This document shows positions 1-6,683 of a stretch of DNA of 51,610 bases, one piece after another. Source of the stretch: a virus; IMG/VR virus record IMGVR_UViG_3300022744_000037, positions 1 through 51,610 of that record; one strand, given 5' to 3'. The notes beneath the pieces were generated by a model, which had not been told where the DNA came from, ran no database searches, and saw only the letters and a program-made list of their open reading frames with translations. The position numbers and the translations under genes are program-made. Every line of letters begins with the position of its first letter. Position 1 is the first letter of the stretch.

Positions 1-994
1 ACTTTATTATGTTTCGCAAATCTGTTCCTCCGCCGCCGTGTGGCTTGAGCTGCACCGGGTACTCGTCGGGTTGGAACGTGTCCACATGGGCCACTTCGCT
101 GTCGCAGTACACGACGGTCACGGACTCGGGCAGGCACTGCTCGATGATGCGGTTGACGTGCCCCGAGAACACCCGCAGTTCCTCGCCACCGATGGAGCCC
201 GACGTGTCCACACCGATCACCATGGGGCCCATCGTCGGCACGCGACTCAGGCCGGGCAGGTACATGCCGTGGGCCATCATGCGGCGATTGGGCCGGCGCC
301 ACGAATAGTCGGCGGACACGAAGCCCACCATGAATCGCTCGAGGATTTCGTACCACGGGGTCTTGACCGTGAGTATGTCGTCCACCAGACGCTCGATGCC
401 GGCGGAGAGCTTGCCCTGCATCTTGGCGGCCTGCGCAGCTTGCGCCAGCTCAACACTGGCTTTCTGCTTCAGCTCCTCGGCCTCGGCAGGCGAGGGCTCA
501 CCGTCGGGGCAGGGGATCAGGTCATCACCCACACCACCACCGCCGCCTTTGCCGTCGTCCTCGTTGTAGAGGTCTTGCCACTTCATGGCTTCAGCGCCCT
601 TGTGGCGCTGGCCACCTTCGATGAAGTCCCCGATGCTGTCCTGCACCAACAGCTCGTTGATCACCTTGTCCATGGCGATGTTGCAGGCCCGCTGGTTGCG
701 GGAGCCGATCACGTCCTGGTGAGCGTGGTGAAAGGCAACGTGCAGCGTTTCGTGCGCCAGAAGGAACACACACTTGGCGACGGTGCCCACGGCGTCCGAC
801 AGGATGAACGCGGGGTTGTAGTAGACCCGGCCACGGGCGTCGGCTGCCGCCGTAGGGATGCTGAATGACTCGATCAGAGGCCGGCGCAGCACAAGGCTGG
901 CATAGAACGGCTGGTCCAGGACGAGCTTGGCTTTGGCTCGGGTGATGAGTTGCGCGGCCTTCTCGCGGTCGGCAGCAGAGAGGGTGGTGGTCAT
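1..994 (-). CDS. vWA-domain metallopeptidase-like protein (C-terminus off window)
   Basis: 331 codons are visible and the frame is still open at the window edge. The N-terminal half has a zinc-protease motif HETLH (H81, E82, H85), followed by an acidic Gly-rich linker at about 143-170. A von Willebrand A domain begins near 255 with the MIDAS motif DTSGS (263-267) and a second MIDAS-type Thr in GGGGTDL near 326. This is the DUF2201-type architecture (putative metallopeptidase plus vWA). It lies 60 bp downstream of a MoxR-like ATPase on the same strand, the classic partner for vWA proteins, so the two probably form an ATP-driven complex. The start ATG follows the leader TAAGGAAGTCCCC, a good ribosome site. 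The substrate is unknown; peptidase activity is inferred from the motif only. Confidence 0.85.
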   Translation of the reverse strand, partial: MTTTLSAADREKAAQLITRAKAKLVLDQPFYASLVLRRPLIESFSIPTAAADARGRVYYNPAFILSDAVGTVAKCVFLLAHETLHVAFHHAHQDVIGSRNQRACNIAMDKVINELLVQDSIGDFIEGGQRHKGAEAMKWQDLYNEDDGKGGGGGVGDDLIPCPDGEPSPAEAEELKQKASVELAQAAQAAKMQGKLSAGIERLVDDILTVKTPWYEILERFMVGFVSADYSWRRPNRRMMAHGMYLPGLSRVPTMGPMVIGVDTSGSIGGEELRVFSGHVNRIIEQCLPESVTVVYCDSEVAHVDTFQPDEYPVQLKPHGGGGTDLRNIIK

Positions 995-1027
995 GGGGAC
1001 TTCCTTACTTGCTTGTTGGTTTGTCGT

Positions 1028-1044
1028 TGAGGCCGAGGGCCTCA
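1028..1044. repeat. Intercistronic hairpin between ATPase and vWA genes
   Basis: TGAGGCC and GGCCTCA form a perfect 7-bp stem around a 3-nt loop in the gap between the two genes. No T-tract follows, so it is more likely an mRNA processing or stability element than a terminator. Confidence 0.4.
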
Positions 1045-1054
1045 CGGCCCCTTG

Positions 1055-2095
1055 TCAGTTCAGCACGCCACTGTTAGCGGATACCCACTCCACAAAGGCG
1101 CGGCTGCTGGAAATGCTCGCGTTCCGCTTGAACGCATCACGCACTGTCAACACACCGAACTCTGGAGGGATGCGCTTGGTGTAACGCACCACACGGTCGA
1201 AGTTCTCCTTCGTTGCGCGGTGAGCGATGGCACCGCACAGAGCGAACAAGGCACCACGCTCCCCTGTACCGGGCAGCCGGATGTTGTCAGGGTCCATCAA
1301 CACCGCGTCGGGGTTGGGCATGGACTCCACGATCTCGCGGAACGCGCTGACCTCCGCCGCAGCACCAGGACCCACAAGGCCCGTAGCGATGGGGAACGCC
1401 AGCTCCTTGGGGCAGTCGTCGCCGGTCGTGAGGCCAACCATCTCCCAGGTACGCTCCGTGGGGTTCTCCCGGCGGTCAGCGTCGAACTGGTTGAGCAGCT
1501 CAGGCTTGAAGCGCAGGAACGCGATGAGCCACATCGGCATGCCCGCCGTCAGCGCCCATTCGGTCCAGCCGTCCAGGTCGCTCTCCATATCCAAGTGCAG
1601 CAGGCGGTTGGCTGTGTGGCTTGGCATACGGTTCGACGCAGCCTTGTCGGTTTGGCGGTTGCCCGTCGCCACCACACGGACGCCGGGGTCCAGGGTCACA
1701 CGACCGACGTGGCGGTCAAGCATCAAGCCGTTGAGTGTGTTGAACATCATCGGCACCGCTTGGTTCAGTTCGTCGATCACGAGCAGGGCTGTACCGTATC
1801 GCTTGGCCATCGCGTTGACACGCAACAGGAAGTCAGGCGGGCTCCAGGTCGTCACGCCGTCCACCAAGTTGGGCAGGCCGGTCACATCCACCGGGTCGTG
1901 GTTAGAAGGGCGGAACATCACCACTGCGCTGTCCTCGTGCGTCACCGGCACACTGGGCAGACCCAACGCATCACGCAGGCCGATCGTCGCAGCGTGGGAC
2001 TTACCGCAACCGGGGGCTCCCCAGATCATCGTGGCTTGGTTGGGTGCGGCCTTGGCAGTGTGAGCGATCAGGGAAACGATTTGACTGTATTTCAT
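1055..2095 (-). CDS. MoxR-like AAA+ ATPase
   Basis: 346 residues. Walker A is GAPGCGKS (26-33), Walker B is LLVIDEL (D108, E109) and sensor 1 is the Asn in ATGNRQ (N146). This is the AAA+ MoxR/dynein-related type, which remodels partner proteins, commonly vWA proteins. The next gene downstream encodes a vWA/HExxH protein, so joint action is inferred. The gene is transcribed from the promoter at 2191-2219, and its leader contains the AGTAAGAAAGT ribosome-site element seen before several leftward genes. Phage MoxR-vWA pairs are known but their role in infection is poorly defined. Confidence 0.9.
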   Translation of the reverse strand: MKYSQIVSLIAHTAKAAPNQATMIWGAPGCGKSHAATIGLRDALGLPSVPVTHEDSAVVMFRPSNHDPVDVTGLPNLVDGVTTWSPPDFLLRVNAMAKRYGTALLVIDELNQAVPMMFNTLNGLMLDRHVGRVTLDPGVRVVATGNRQTDKAASNRMPSHTANRLLHLDMESDLDGWTEWALTAGMPMWLIAFLRFKPELLNQFDADRRENPTERTWEMVGLTTGDDCPKELAFPIATGLVGPGAAAEVSAFREIVESMPNPDAVLMDPDNIRLPGTGERGALFALCGAIAHRATKENFDRVVRYTKRIPPEFGVLTVRDAFKRNASISSSRAFVEWVSANSGVLN

Positions 2096-2123
2096 GGTGA
2101 ACTTTCTTACTGGTTGGTTGAGT

Positions 2124-2153
2124 AGACAAGCTAACTGAACTGTTAGTCTGTCT
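2124..2153. repeat. Imperfect inverted repeat with GCTAAC/GTTAGT in the ATPase leader
   Basis: Two 12-nt arms, AGACAAGCTAAC and GTTAGTCTGTCT (10 of 12 positions pair), flank TGAACT. It lies in the transcribed leader downstream of the 2191-2219 promoter. The half-site GCTAAC is the hexamer that recurs in the phage promoters, so this may be an operator; an RNA hairpin is the alternative. Confidence 0.45.
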
Positions 2154-2190
2154 TGTTGTCGATCTGTTTGATTTCCGACCGACTGATGTA

Positions 2191-2219
2191 ATTGTATAAC
2201 AAATAAGCTAACTTGTCAA
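2191..2219 (-). promoter_or_regulatory. Sigma70-type promoter for the ATPase/vWA operon
   Basis: On the minus strand, -35 TTGACA (2214-2219), a 17-bp spacer and -10 TACAAT (2191-2196). The spacer contains GTTAGC. Predicted +1 is near 2184, giving a leader of about 89 nt. Confidence 0.8.
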
Positions 2220-2554
2220 GTAGTTAGCCGGCTGACCGAAGTCAGTGGTCGCAGTTGGGTCAGGCACACGGTGGTGGCGAAGTCCTCCGTAGTTGACTGG
2301 TAGAAGTACGCTTTTCGGCGGCTGCCGTAGCCGTTGCCGTTGCCGTAGCCGTTGCCGTCGCCTCTGCCGTGGCCGTTGCCTCTGCCGTTGCCGTTGCTGT
2401 AGCCGTCGCCTCTGCCGTTGCCGTTGCTGTAGCCGTTGCCGTTGCTGTAGCCGTTGCCGTTGCCGTAGCCGTTGCCGTTGCCGTTGCCGTAGCCGTTGCC
2501 GTTGCCGTTGCCGCCGCCGCCGCCGTTGCCGCGTGCACAGAGAAGGACGCTCAT
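2216..2554 (-). CDS. Gly-rich small protein, DFxTTxxLxxLRPL family, member A
   Basis: 112 residues: MSVLL start, a Gly-X tract (mostly GN, GY, GR, GD) at about 9-77, then GSRRKAYFYQSTTEDFATTV and a C-terminal LTQLRPL. Six window proteins share this C-terminal motif or a variant. The start overlaps the stop of member B in ATGA, so translation is probably coupled. The DNA is mosaic: the segment coding KAYFYQSTTE matches members C and D, while the last part (2245-2284) matches member B in 39 of 40 positions. Low-complexity reading frames on the other strand and in other frames are shadows, because only this frame has the coupled start and conserved ends. Function unknown. Confidence 0.75.
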   Translation of the reverse strand: MSVLLCARGNGGGGGNGNGNGYGNGNGNGYGNGNGYSNGNGYSNGNGRGDGYSNGNGRGNGHGRGDGNGYGNGNGYGSRRKAYFYQSTTEDFATTVCLTQLRPLTSVSRLTT

Positions 2555-2814
2555 AGCCGTAGCTCCGCGAGTGGTCGCAGTTGGGTCAGGTACACGGTGG
2601 TGGCGAAGTCGTGGGATATGGCTGGGAAGTGCTTGGCGTTGCGCGAGGTTCCGCTGCCTACACCTCCCCCATAGAGGTCGCCGTTCACCCGGACTGTGTG
2701 ACGGCTCCGGCCGTCACCGTCGCCTTTGTCTCGGGTGTACCCACCGCCCGCGCCGTCACCATCGCCGAAGCCTACGGCCCCGTCACCGTAACCGTTCTGG
2801 TGGAGGACTGTCAC
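2551..2814 (-). CDS. Gly-rich small protein, DFxTTxxLxxLRPL family, member B
   Basis: 87 residues from a GTG at 2814 that overlaps the TGA of the upstream gene (GTGA). This start is chosen over an upstream in-frame ATG because it reproduces the family N-terminus (M-T-V-L) and the NTGA coupling of members A, C and D. The body is Gly/Asp-rich (GYGDG, GFGDGDG) without a perfect repeat, and the end reads SHDFATTVYLTQLRPLAE. It is followed by member A with an ATGA overlap. Function unknown. Confidence 0.7.
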   Translation of the reverse strand: MTVLHQNGYGDGAVGFGDGDGAGGGYTRDKGDGDGRSRHTVRVNGDLYGGGVGSGTSRNAKHFPAISHDFATTVYLTQLRPLAELRL

Positions 2815-3116
2815 ACCACACAGCGGATCTGCATGATGACCGCGTGGAAGGGGACTTCGGTGTACCCGCAAGGGTCCAGCACGATGTCTTTGGTTGGGCC
2901 ATCCAGGGCGATCTCGCCCAGGCCCATCGTGGTGCCCCACGAACGGATCACGTTGCCTTCATAGAGGACCATAAGGTCGCCTTGACGCTCAACGTAACCG
3001 ATAACCACCCAGCCGCTCTCGATCACAACGATCTTCTTGATGGCGGTGCGGGGAACAGTCTGGTCGTCCGAAGTCAGGCCGGCGGTTGCCAGTTCGGTGT
3101 TGGTCTTGTTGCTCAT
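2811..3116 (-). CDS. Conserved phage protein of unknown function
   Basis: 101 residues, MSNKTNTELATAGLTSDD start. The middle is beta-rich with ESGWVVIGYVERQGDLMVL, then a conserved-looking WGTTMGLGEIALDGPT and PCGYTEVPFHAVI. I recognise the style of a small conserved phage protein but cannot name a function. The start ATG has an upstream AGGAAGT. It leads the B-A pair, to which it is coupled by a GTGA overlap. Confidence 0.75.
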   Translation of the reverse strand: MSNKTNTELATAGLTSDDQTVPRTAIKKIVVIESGWVVIGYVERQGDLMVLYEGNVIRSWGTTMGLGEIALDGPTKDIVLDPCGYTEVPFHAVIMQIRCVV

Positions 3117-3255
3117 TTGGGTACTTCCTGAATTGCTGGTAAAACACCGCGACGCCGAGTGTCGCGGAACAAACGCACATGGCTAGAACCATGAGTGCGT
3201 ACTTATAAGCGGACTCGGCCCGCTGTTCAATCTTGGCGTGTTGTTTATCGCGCAC
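2989..3255 (-). CDS. Possible small membrane protein overlapping its neighbour
   Basis: A GTG-started frame of 88 codons with one strong hydrophobic segment, YALMVLAMCVCSATLGVAVF. The membrane segment lies in the otherwise empty 128-bp gap between two genes, but the last 43 codons overlap the 101-residue gene in another frame. The GTG overlaps the end of the preceding gene by about 10 bp. No ATG start and a weak ribosome site; it may be a chance frame. Confidence 0.3.
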   Translation of the reverse strand: MRDKQHAKIEQRAESAYKYALMVLAMCVCSATLGVAVFYQQFRKYPNEQQDQHRTGNRRPDFGRPDCSPHRHQEDRCDRERLGGYRLR

Positions 3256-3439
3256 TGTATGGCGAATATCTTTTGTGGGTCGTAACCCAGTCCCGAAGTT
3301 TTCGGTACTCGTCAGGGTGCCCTTGTACGCTCTGAAGAAACACGTCGCTACACTCATTCAGCCGTGCGGTTTGCCGCATGGCCCGCAGACGCATTTGATG
3401 TTCTTCGCGCTTTTCGGCGCGGTTGAGTTTCTTTTTCAT
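3245..3439 (-). CDS. Small basic protein of unknown function
   Basis: 64 residues, MKKKLNRAEKREEHQMRL start, strongly charged and probably helical. Its ATG overlaps the TGA of member C in ATGA, which supports real translation as the next cistron of that operon. No recognisable domain. Confidence 0.55.
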   Translation of the reverse strand: MKKKLNRAEKREEHQMRLRAMRQTARLNECSDVFLQSVQGHPDEYRKLRDWVTTHKRYSPYSAR

Positions 3440-3771
3440 GTGATCTCCGTGAGCGGCCGGAGCCGCGCTAGTTGGATAGTCTCAGTGAAGTCCTCCGTAG
3501 TTGACTGGTAGAAGTACGCTTTTCGGCGGCTGCCGTTGCCGTAGCCATTGCCTCTGCCGTCACCGTCACCGTCGCCGTAGCCGTTGCCGTTGCCGTTGCC
3601 TCTGCCGTTGCCTCTGCCGTAGCCGTAGCCGTAGCCGCCGCCGTTGCCGTCGCCGTTGCCGTTGCCTCTGCCGTAGCCGTAGCCGTAGCCGTAGCCGCCG
3701 TTGCCGTCGCCGTCGCCGTCGCCGTAGCCGTAGCCGTTGCCTCGGCCCCGTTTCTCTAAGAGGACAGTCAT
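3436..3771 (-). CDS. Gly-rich small protein, DFxTTxxLxxLRPL family, member C
   Basis: 111 residues: MTVLLEKRGRGNG start, about 70 residues of Gly-X (GN, GY, GD, GR), then GSRRKAYFYQSTTEDF and a C-terminal LARLRPLTE. It is almost the same protein as member D except for tract length: the pair shares exact DNA blocks of 38 bp at the 5' end and 92 bp at the 3' end, while the tract between is about 70 residues here and about 9 in D. The ATG overlaps the stop of D, and its own stop overlaps the next start. Function unknown. Confidence 0.75.
   Translation of the reverse strand: MTVLLEKRGRGNGYGYGDGDGDGNGGYGYGYGYGRGNGNGDGNGGGYGYGYGRGNGRGNGNGNGYGDGDGDGRGNGYGNGSRRKAYFYQSTTEDFTETIQLARLRPLTEIT
3445..3536. 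repeat. 92-bp exact direct repeat, copy 1
   Basis: Identical to 3780-3871. It encodes the conserved C-terminal half of member C. A 50-bp part of it also recurs at 2279-2328 in member A. Confidence 0.9.
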
Positions 3772-3923
3772 TGCCGTAGCTCCGTGAGCGGCCGGAGCCG
3801 CGCTAGTTGGATAGTCTCAGTGAAGTCCTCCGTAGTTGACTGGTAGAAGTACGCTTTTCGGCGGCTGCCGTAGCCGTTGCCGTTGCCGTTGCCTCGGCCC
3901 CGTTTCTCTAAGAGGACAGTCAA
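3768..3923 (-). CDS. Gly-rich small protein, DFxTTxxLxxLRPL family, member D (TTG start)
   Basis: 51 residues from a TTG at 3923 overlapping the TGA of the upstream gene (TTGA). The start is chosen because the following codons are identical to those after the ATG of member C. It contains only GNGNGNGYG where C has about 70 tract residues, then the same conserved end. The stop overlaps the start of C in ATGA. It is either the contracted product of a C-D duplication or the ancestor of an expanded C. A TTG start with a near-twin ATG gene suggests lower expression. Confidence 0.65.
   Translation of the reverse strand: MTVLLEKRGRGNGNGNGYGSRRKAYFYQSTTEDFTETIQLARLRPLTELRQ
3780..3871. repeat. 92-bp exact direct repeat, copy 2
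   Basis: Identical to 3445-3536; encodes the conserved C-terminal half of member D. Recombination between the copies would delete one gene cleanly in frame. Confidence 0.9.
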
Positions 3924-4480
3924 CCAAACATGCGCTGCAACTTGACGTACAGCGCCCTCGCTTCTGCGATAGTCAACGAGTCGAGGAACTCATCCACGGA
4001 CGCACGAACTGGCGCCACGGGGGGTGCAGTCATCAGTTGTTTCGCTGGCGGGAGTCCGATCAGGCTGTCGAGCGCTGTCTCGTCCACCTCATCCACAACC
4101 CGTGCTGCTTGCACAGTGGTCGCAGTGGGCCGCGCCTTGGGTGTCTTGGCGGGCTCGGGTGGCAGCTCGTACTGTTTCATGCCGTGAGGCGTCGAGTAGG
4201 TGTGTATGTTGCGGGCTTGGGGTGTGCCGGCCGGCCCAGGAAAATACATCTTCTTGGAGGAGCGGACGACAGCCCCGCGCTTGAACAGGATGAGCATGGT
4301 CTGGTTGACCCCGAGCGGCGTGATGTATGCCTTGAATACGCTGTGGAGGTCGGACGCTGTGACCCCTGGATGGTCCTTGATGTAGTTCCACAGACGCTCA
4401 CGCATCGACCCCCGCACTGGCGTGGGTGTGGGCGTAACTGTTTTGGCGTTTGCGAACGCGTGTTGCATAGTGGTTGTCAT
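3920..4480 (-). CDS. Putative winged-helix DNA-binding protein
   Basis: 186 residues. Residues 25-80 (MRERLWNYIKDHPGVTASDL to KKMYFP) look like a winged helix: three helices and a basic wing with KRGAVVRSSKK. A Pro/Ala-rich linker follows, then a short helical C-terminus, SVDEFLDSLTIAEARALYVKL. It heads the operon carrying members D and C and overlaps D by NTGA, so a regulatory link with those small proteins is possible. The assignment is from pattern only. Confidence 0.6.
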   Translation of the reverse strand: MTTTMQHAFANAKTVTPTPTPVRGSMRERLWNYIKDHPGVTASDLHSVFKAYITPLGVNQTMLILFKRGAVVRSSKKMYFPGPAGTPQARNIHTYSTPHGMKQYELPPEPAKTPKARPTATTVQAARVVDEVDETALDSLIGLPPAKQLMTAPPVAPVRASVDEFLDSLTIAEARALYVKLQRMFG

Positions 4481-4561
4481 TTCTTTCTCTCCAGGTTGAA
4501 CTCTACTAATTCATTCACTTGTGTTACCCACAGGGCGTGTCGCCCGAGTACAGCGCCATCA

Positions 4562-5356
4562 TCAGATCGTGTCCGGCTTAGGAAGCTCGCTCACAGGCAC
4601 TTCGATGTGCTTGTAGGCTCCGCCCCACACGAGCGCCCATTTGTCGATTTTCGCCAAGGCACTGGCGTCCACGACGCCGTATGCGGTACTGCGGCCGCAA
4701 GAGATCAGGTTGGCGTACAACTCAGGGTCGTCCAACTTGTCTACCATTTCATCCAGTACATTATGAGCAGTGGTCTTTCCGTAAAAGGCGCTGCGCTGCA
4801 CGACGTAGTGACCGCCACTCAGCGCTAACGTGGCCTGGGCCCACGCTTTGAACGGGGCGAGTCGTGCACGTACCGACTTGGCTATCTCTTTGTCCACTAC
4901 GCGGCGCGTAATCGTTGCAGGCGTGCAGTCATCAGCGAGCTTGTAGTAGCGCACGTCCTCCGGGTCCACGACGAACCGCAACGGCTCGCGGTGCTCGCGG
5001 TAGTATCTGACCGCCCCATTGTCACGCCGGACACCTACCCACATATGCCCTCGGTGGTTAATGGCGAGTAGATTAGAAGGAAGTAGGCGCCCGGCGAACA
5101 GGACCGTGCTCCGTGAGTCGTAGCTCCGAACCACCACGGAGCCGTCGGGAAAATACGCCACCACATCGGTGCGGTGGAGCCGCAGGGCCACCGACTTGTC
5201 TGCGTTGAGTATGACGCGCTTTGCGTCGTTGCGGCTGCGCTCCAGAGGGCGAATGTCCTCGCCCCGTCCGCGGATTGGTGTGATTTGTTCCCACTGCGCC
5301 AACGCTTCAGCGTAACTACGGATGCGTGGGAGGTTGCTGGTACTAATTGAAAACAT
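4562..5356 (-). CDS. Conserved phage protein of unknown function
   Basis: 264 residues, MFSISTSNLPRIRSYAEALA start. The N-terminal third has the feel of a conserved phage family (WEQITPIRGRGEDIRPL, then LHRTDVVAYFPDGSVVV). The rest is mixed alpha/beta with no motif I can assign. The ATG follows the shared leader with AGTAAGGATGTCC. It is the last gene of the set running down from 8000 before a small gap. Confidence 0.7.
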   Translation of the reverse strand: MFSISTSNLPRIRSYAEALAQWEQITPIRGRGEDIRPLERSRNDAKRVILNADKSVALRLHRTDVVAYFPDGSVVVRSYDSRSTVLFAGRLLPSNLLAINHRGHMWVGVRRDNGAVRYYREHREPLRFVVDPEDVRYYKLADDCTPATITRRVVDKEIAKSVRARLAPFKAWAQATLALSGGHYVVQRSAFYGKTTAHNVLDEMVDKLDDPELYANLISCGRSTAYGVVDASALAKIDKWALVWGGAYKHIEVPVSELPKPDTI

Positions 5357-5384
5357 AGGACATCCTTACTTACTGGTTATGTTG

Positions 5385-5603
5385 TCACTCGCCGGTGACG
5401 GTGTTCTTGTTGCGGGGCACGATGCAGAACTCGCGGAGCAGCACGCGGATAAGTTCTCCCACGTCCGGCTCACGAAAGTCGATGTTAGCGTTGGTCCATG
5501 CGTCGTCGATCGCCAAAGCAAGTTCGTGGTTCACTGCTTCTTCTTTGGTGTCGAACTGGCGTCCGTCGTCAGCGATGTAGATGGTCTTGGTGACTTGTCT
5601 CAT
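5385..5603 (-). CDS. Small conserved phage protein
   Basis: 72 residues, MRQVTKTIYIADDGRQFDTK start; this opening (a short strand, then DG-x-x-F-x-T-x-E-E-A) is common among small phage proteins. TAAGGAG lies a few bases before the ATG. Function unknown. Confidence 0.65.
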   Translation of the reverse strand: MRQVTKTIYIADDGRQFDTKEEAVNHELALAIDDAWTNANIDFREPDVGELIRVLLREFCIVPRNKNTVTGE

Positions 5604-5614
5604 GGTTTCGCTCC

Positions 5615-5899
5615 TTACAAACTTGTGTTGTTCATCTTGTCGGCCAACCTACCCGCAGCGGAATAGTGTTGAACCTGGTTGCGTTTCAAGTAGTCGTGCA
5701 GTTTCGTGCGGCTGTCTTTGAGGTGCGCCGTCGTGTCGCGTAACCTGTGCGCCACCAGAAGAATGTCCTCGTCCTTGGCTTCAGGGTGGTTCACCAGTTC
5801 CATGAACGTGTTGGTCATCTTCTTACGCAGCTCCGCCATGTGCAGCCACGTCTCCATGGCCGGCACGATCTTGGGGTTCGGCTTGGGCGTTGCAGTCAT
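5615..5899 (-). CDS. Small helical protein of unknown function
   Basis: 94 residues, almost all predicted helix (METWLHMAELRKKMTNTFME and later HRLRDTTAHLKDSRTKLHDY). The ATG overlaps the stop of the DUF2591 gene in ATGA. No domain recognised. Confidence 0.65.
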   Translation of the reverse strand: MTATPKPNPKIVPAMETWLHMAELRKKMTNTFMELVNHPEAKDEDILLVAHRLRDTTAHLKDSRTKLHDYLKRNQVQHYSAAGRLADKMNNTSL

Positions 5900-6258
5900 G
5901 TGAGTTCCCCCGGAACTTCGGCGGTTTCGCCCAGATTGCTGGTGACGTAGCAGCGCATGGCGGCTACGAGCGGGGTTGGGTCAATCGCTCTGCCGGCGAC
6001 GCAATAACCGTCCATGAAAGCAACCCAGCGCCCACCGCGTGTATCCACTCGCAAGGTAATTCGCTCTCGCTCAATAATTGCCCCGCCTCGTGCCCAGTCG
6101 GTGGATGGGCGGAATTGCACAAACCCACTGGTTACGCGTCCATACAGCACGTTACCGGCGTGAACTTCGCAATCGTTTTGCTTCCCCTCACACACCGCTA
6201 CCAGCCAATCCAATTGCTTCGGTGTGGCTTCAGATACCTTGATTGTTTTCATGTTCAT
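5896..6258 (-). CDS. DUF2591-like phage protein
   Basis: 120 residues. The opening MKTIKVSEATPKQLDWLVA with VCEG, and the closing GWVA-type segments (WARGGAIIERERITL, WVAFMDG), match the DUF2591 phage family as I know it; members are small lambdoid or podoviral early proteins of unknown role. GGAGTAAATC lies before the first ATG; a second ATG two codons later is possible. Confidence 0.75.
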   Translation of the reverse strand: MNMKTIKVSEATPKQLDWLVAVCEGKQNDCEVHAGNVLYGRVTSGFVQFRPSTDWARGGAIIERERITLRVDTRGGRWVAFMDGYCVAGRAIDPTPLVAAMRCYVTSNLGETAEVPGELT

Positions 6259-6261
6259 GAT

Positions 6262-6570
6262 TTACTCCTTGTTGGCAGCTTCTTCTGCCAGGATTTCCGC
6301 GATCAATTGTTTCGCCAACGCTTCGCGGTCTTGCTGTTCAGCCAACGAAACGCCGCGTGTGACGTAGTGCTGGGCAGGGTGTCGAACAAACTGGCACATA
6401 CACCCCGCAGGCAACTCATCGAGCGCATCGAGGCAATAACCATTGAGCGAAAGCACAAGGCCGCCTGGGTTGAGCGCATCGAAGTGGCGTTGGTCAATCA
6501 GGCCCAGTGTGTAGGCCCGGTTCTGGTACGGGCGCTCACTCTCTGCGGCGATGATTGCGGCGTGGTTCAT
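6262..6570 (-). CDS. Small protein of unknown function
   Basis: 102 residues, MNHAAIIAAESERPYQNRAY start. Mixed structure with a helical end (REALAKQLIAEILAEEAA). The ATG overlaps the previous stop (ATGA), and only 3 bp separate it from the DUF2591 gene, so it belongs to the coupled operon. No family recognised. Confidence 0.6.
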   Translation of the reverse strand: MNHAAIIAAESERPYQNRAYTLGLIDQRHFDALNPGGLVLSLNGYCLDALDELPAGCMCQFVRHPAQHYVTRGVSLAEQQDREALAKQLIAEILAEEAANKE

Positions 6571-6683
6571 GATTGCTCCACAACAGTGAATTGTTCGTAG
6601 TCACCTGCATCTGCAAGTGCCTTGTTCGCACCGATGGCCACGTATGCAGCGATGAGGGAGCGGATGGTTTCGTGGTGGGTCAT
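6567..6683 (-). CDS. 38-residue protein of unknown function
   Basis: A short cistron, MTHHETIRSLIAAYVAIGAN start and FTVVEQS end. Both its start and its stop overlap neighbours by ATGA, which is the main argument that it is real. A single helix is likely. Confidence 0.55.
   Translation of the reverse strand: MTHHETIRSLIAAYVAIGANKALADAGDYEQFTVVEQS

Noticed and set aside
38-868. Long rightward frame opposite the vWA gene.
   Set aside because: The minus strand encodes a clear metallopeptidase-vWA protein with motifs in order; the plus frame has none.
2260-2674. Low-complexity frames (Ala-Thr, Ala-Val or Arg-Cys repeats) across the hexanucleotide tract on both strands.
   Set aside because: They are shadows of the Gly-X frame: only the Gly-X frame has coupled starts, conserved ends and paralogues.
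2551-2940. ATG at 2940 as the start of member B.
   Set aside because: It would overlap the upstream gene by 130 bp with no ribosome site; GTG 2814 matches the other members.
3530-3740. Tandem GCCGTT/GCCGTA units seen as a possible CRISPR or iteron array.
   Set aside because: No spacers and no regular long repeat; the 6-bp units encode Gly-X in frame.
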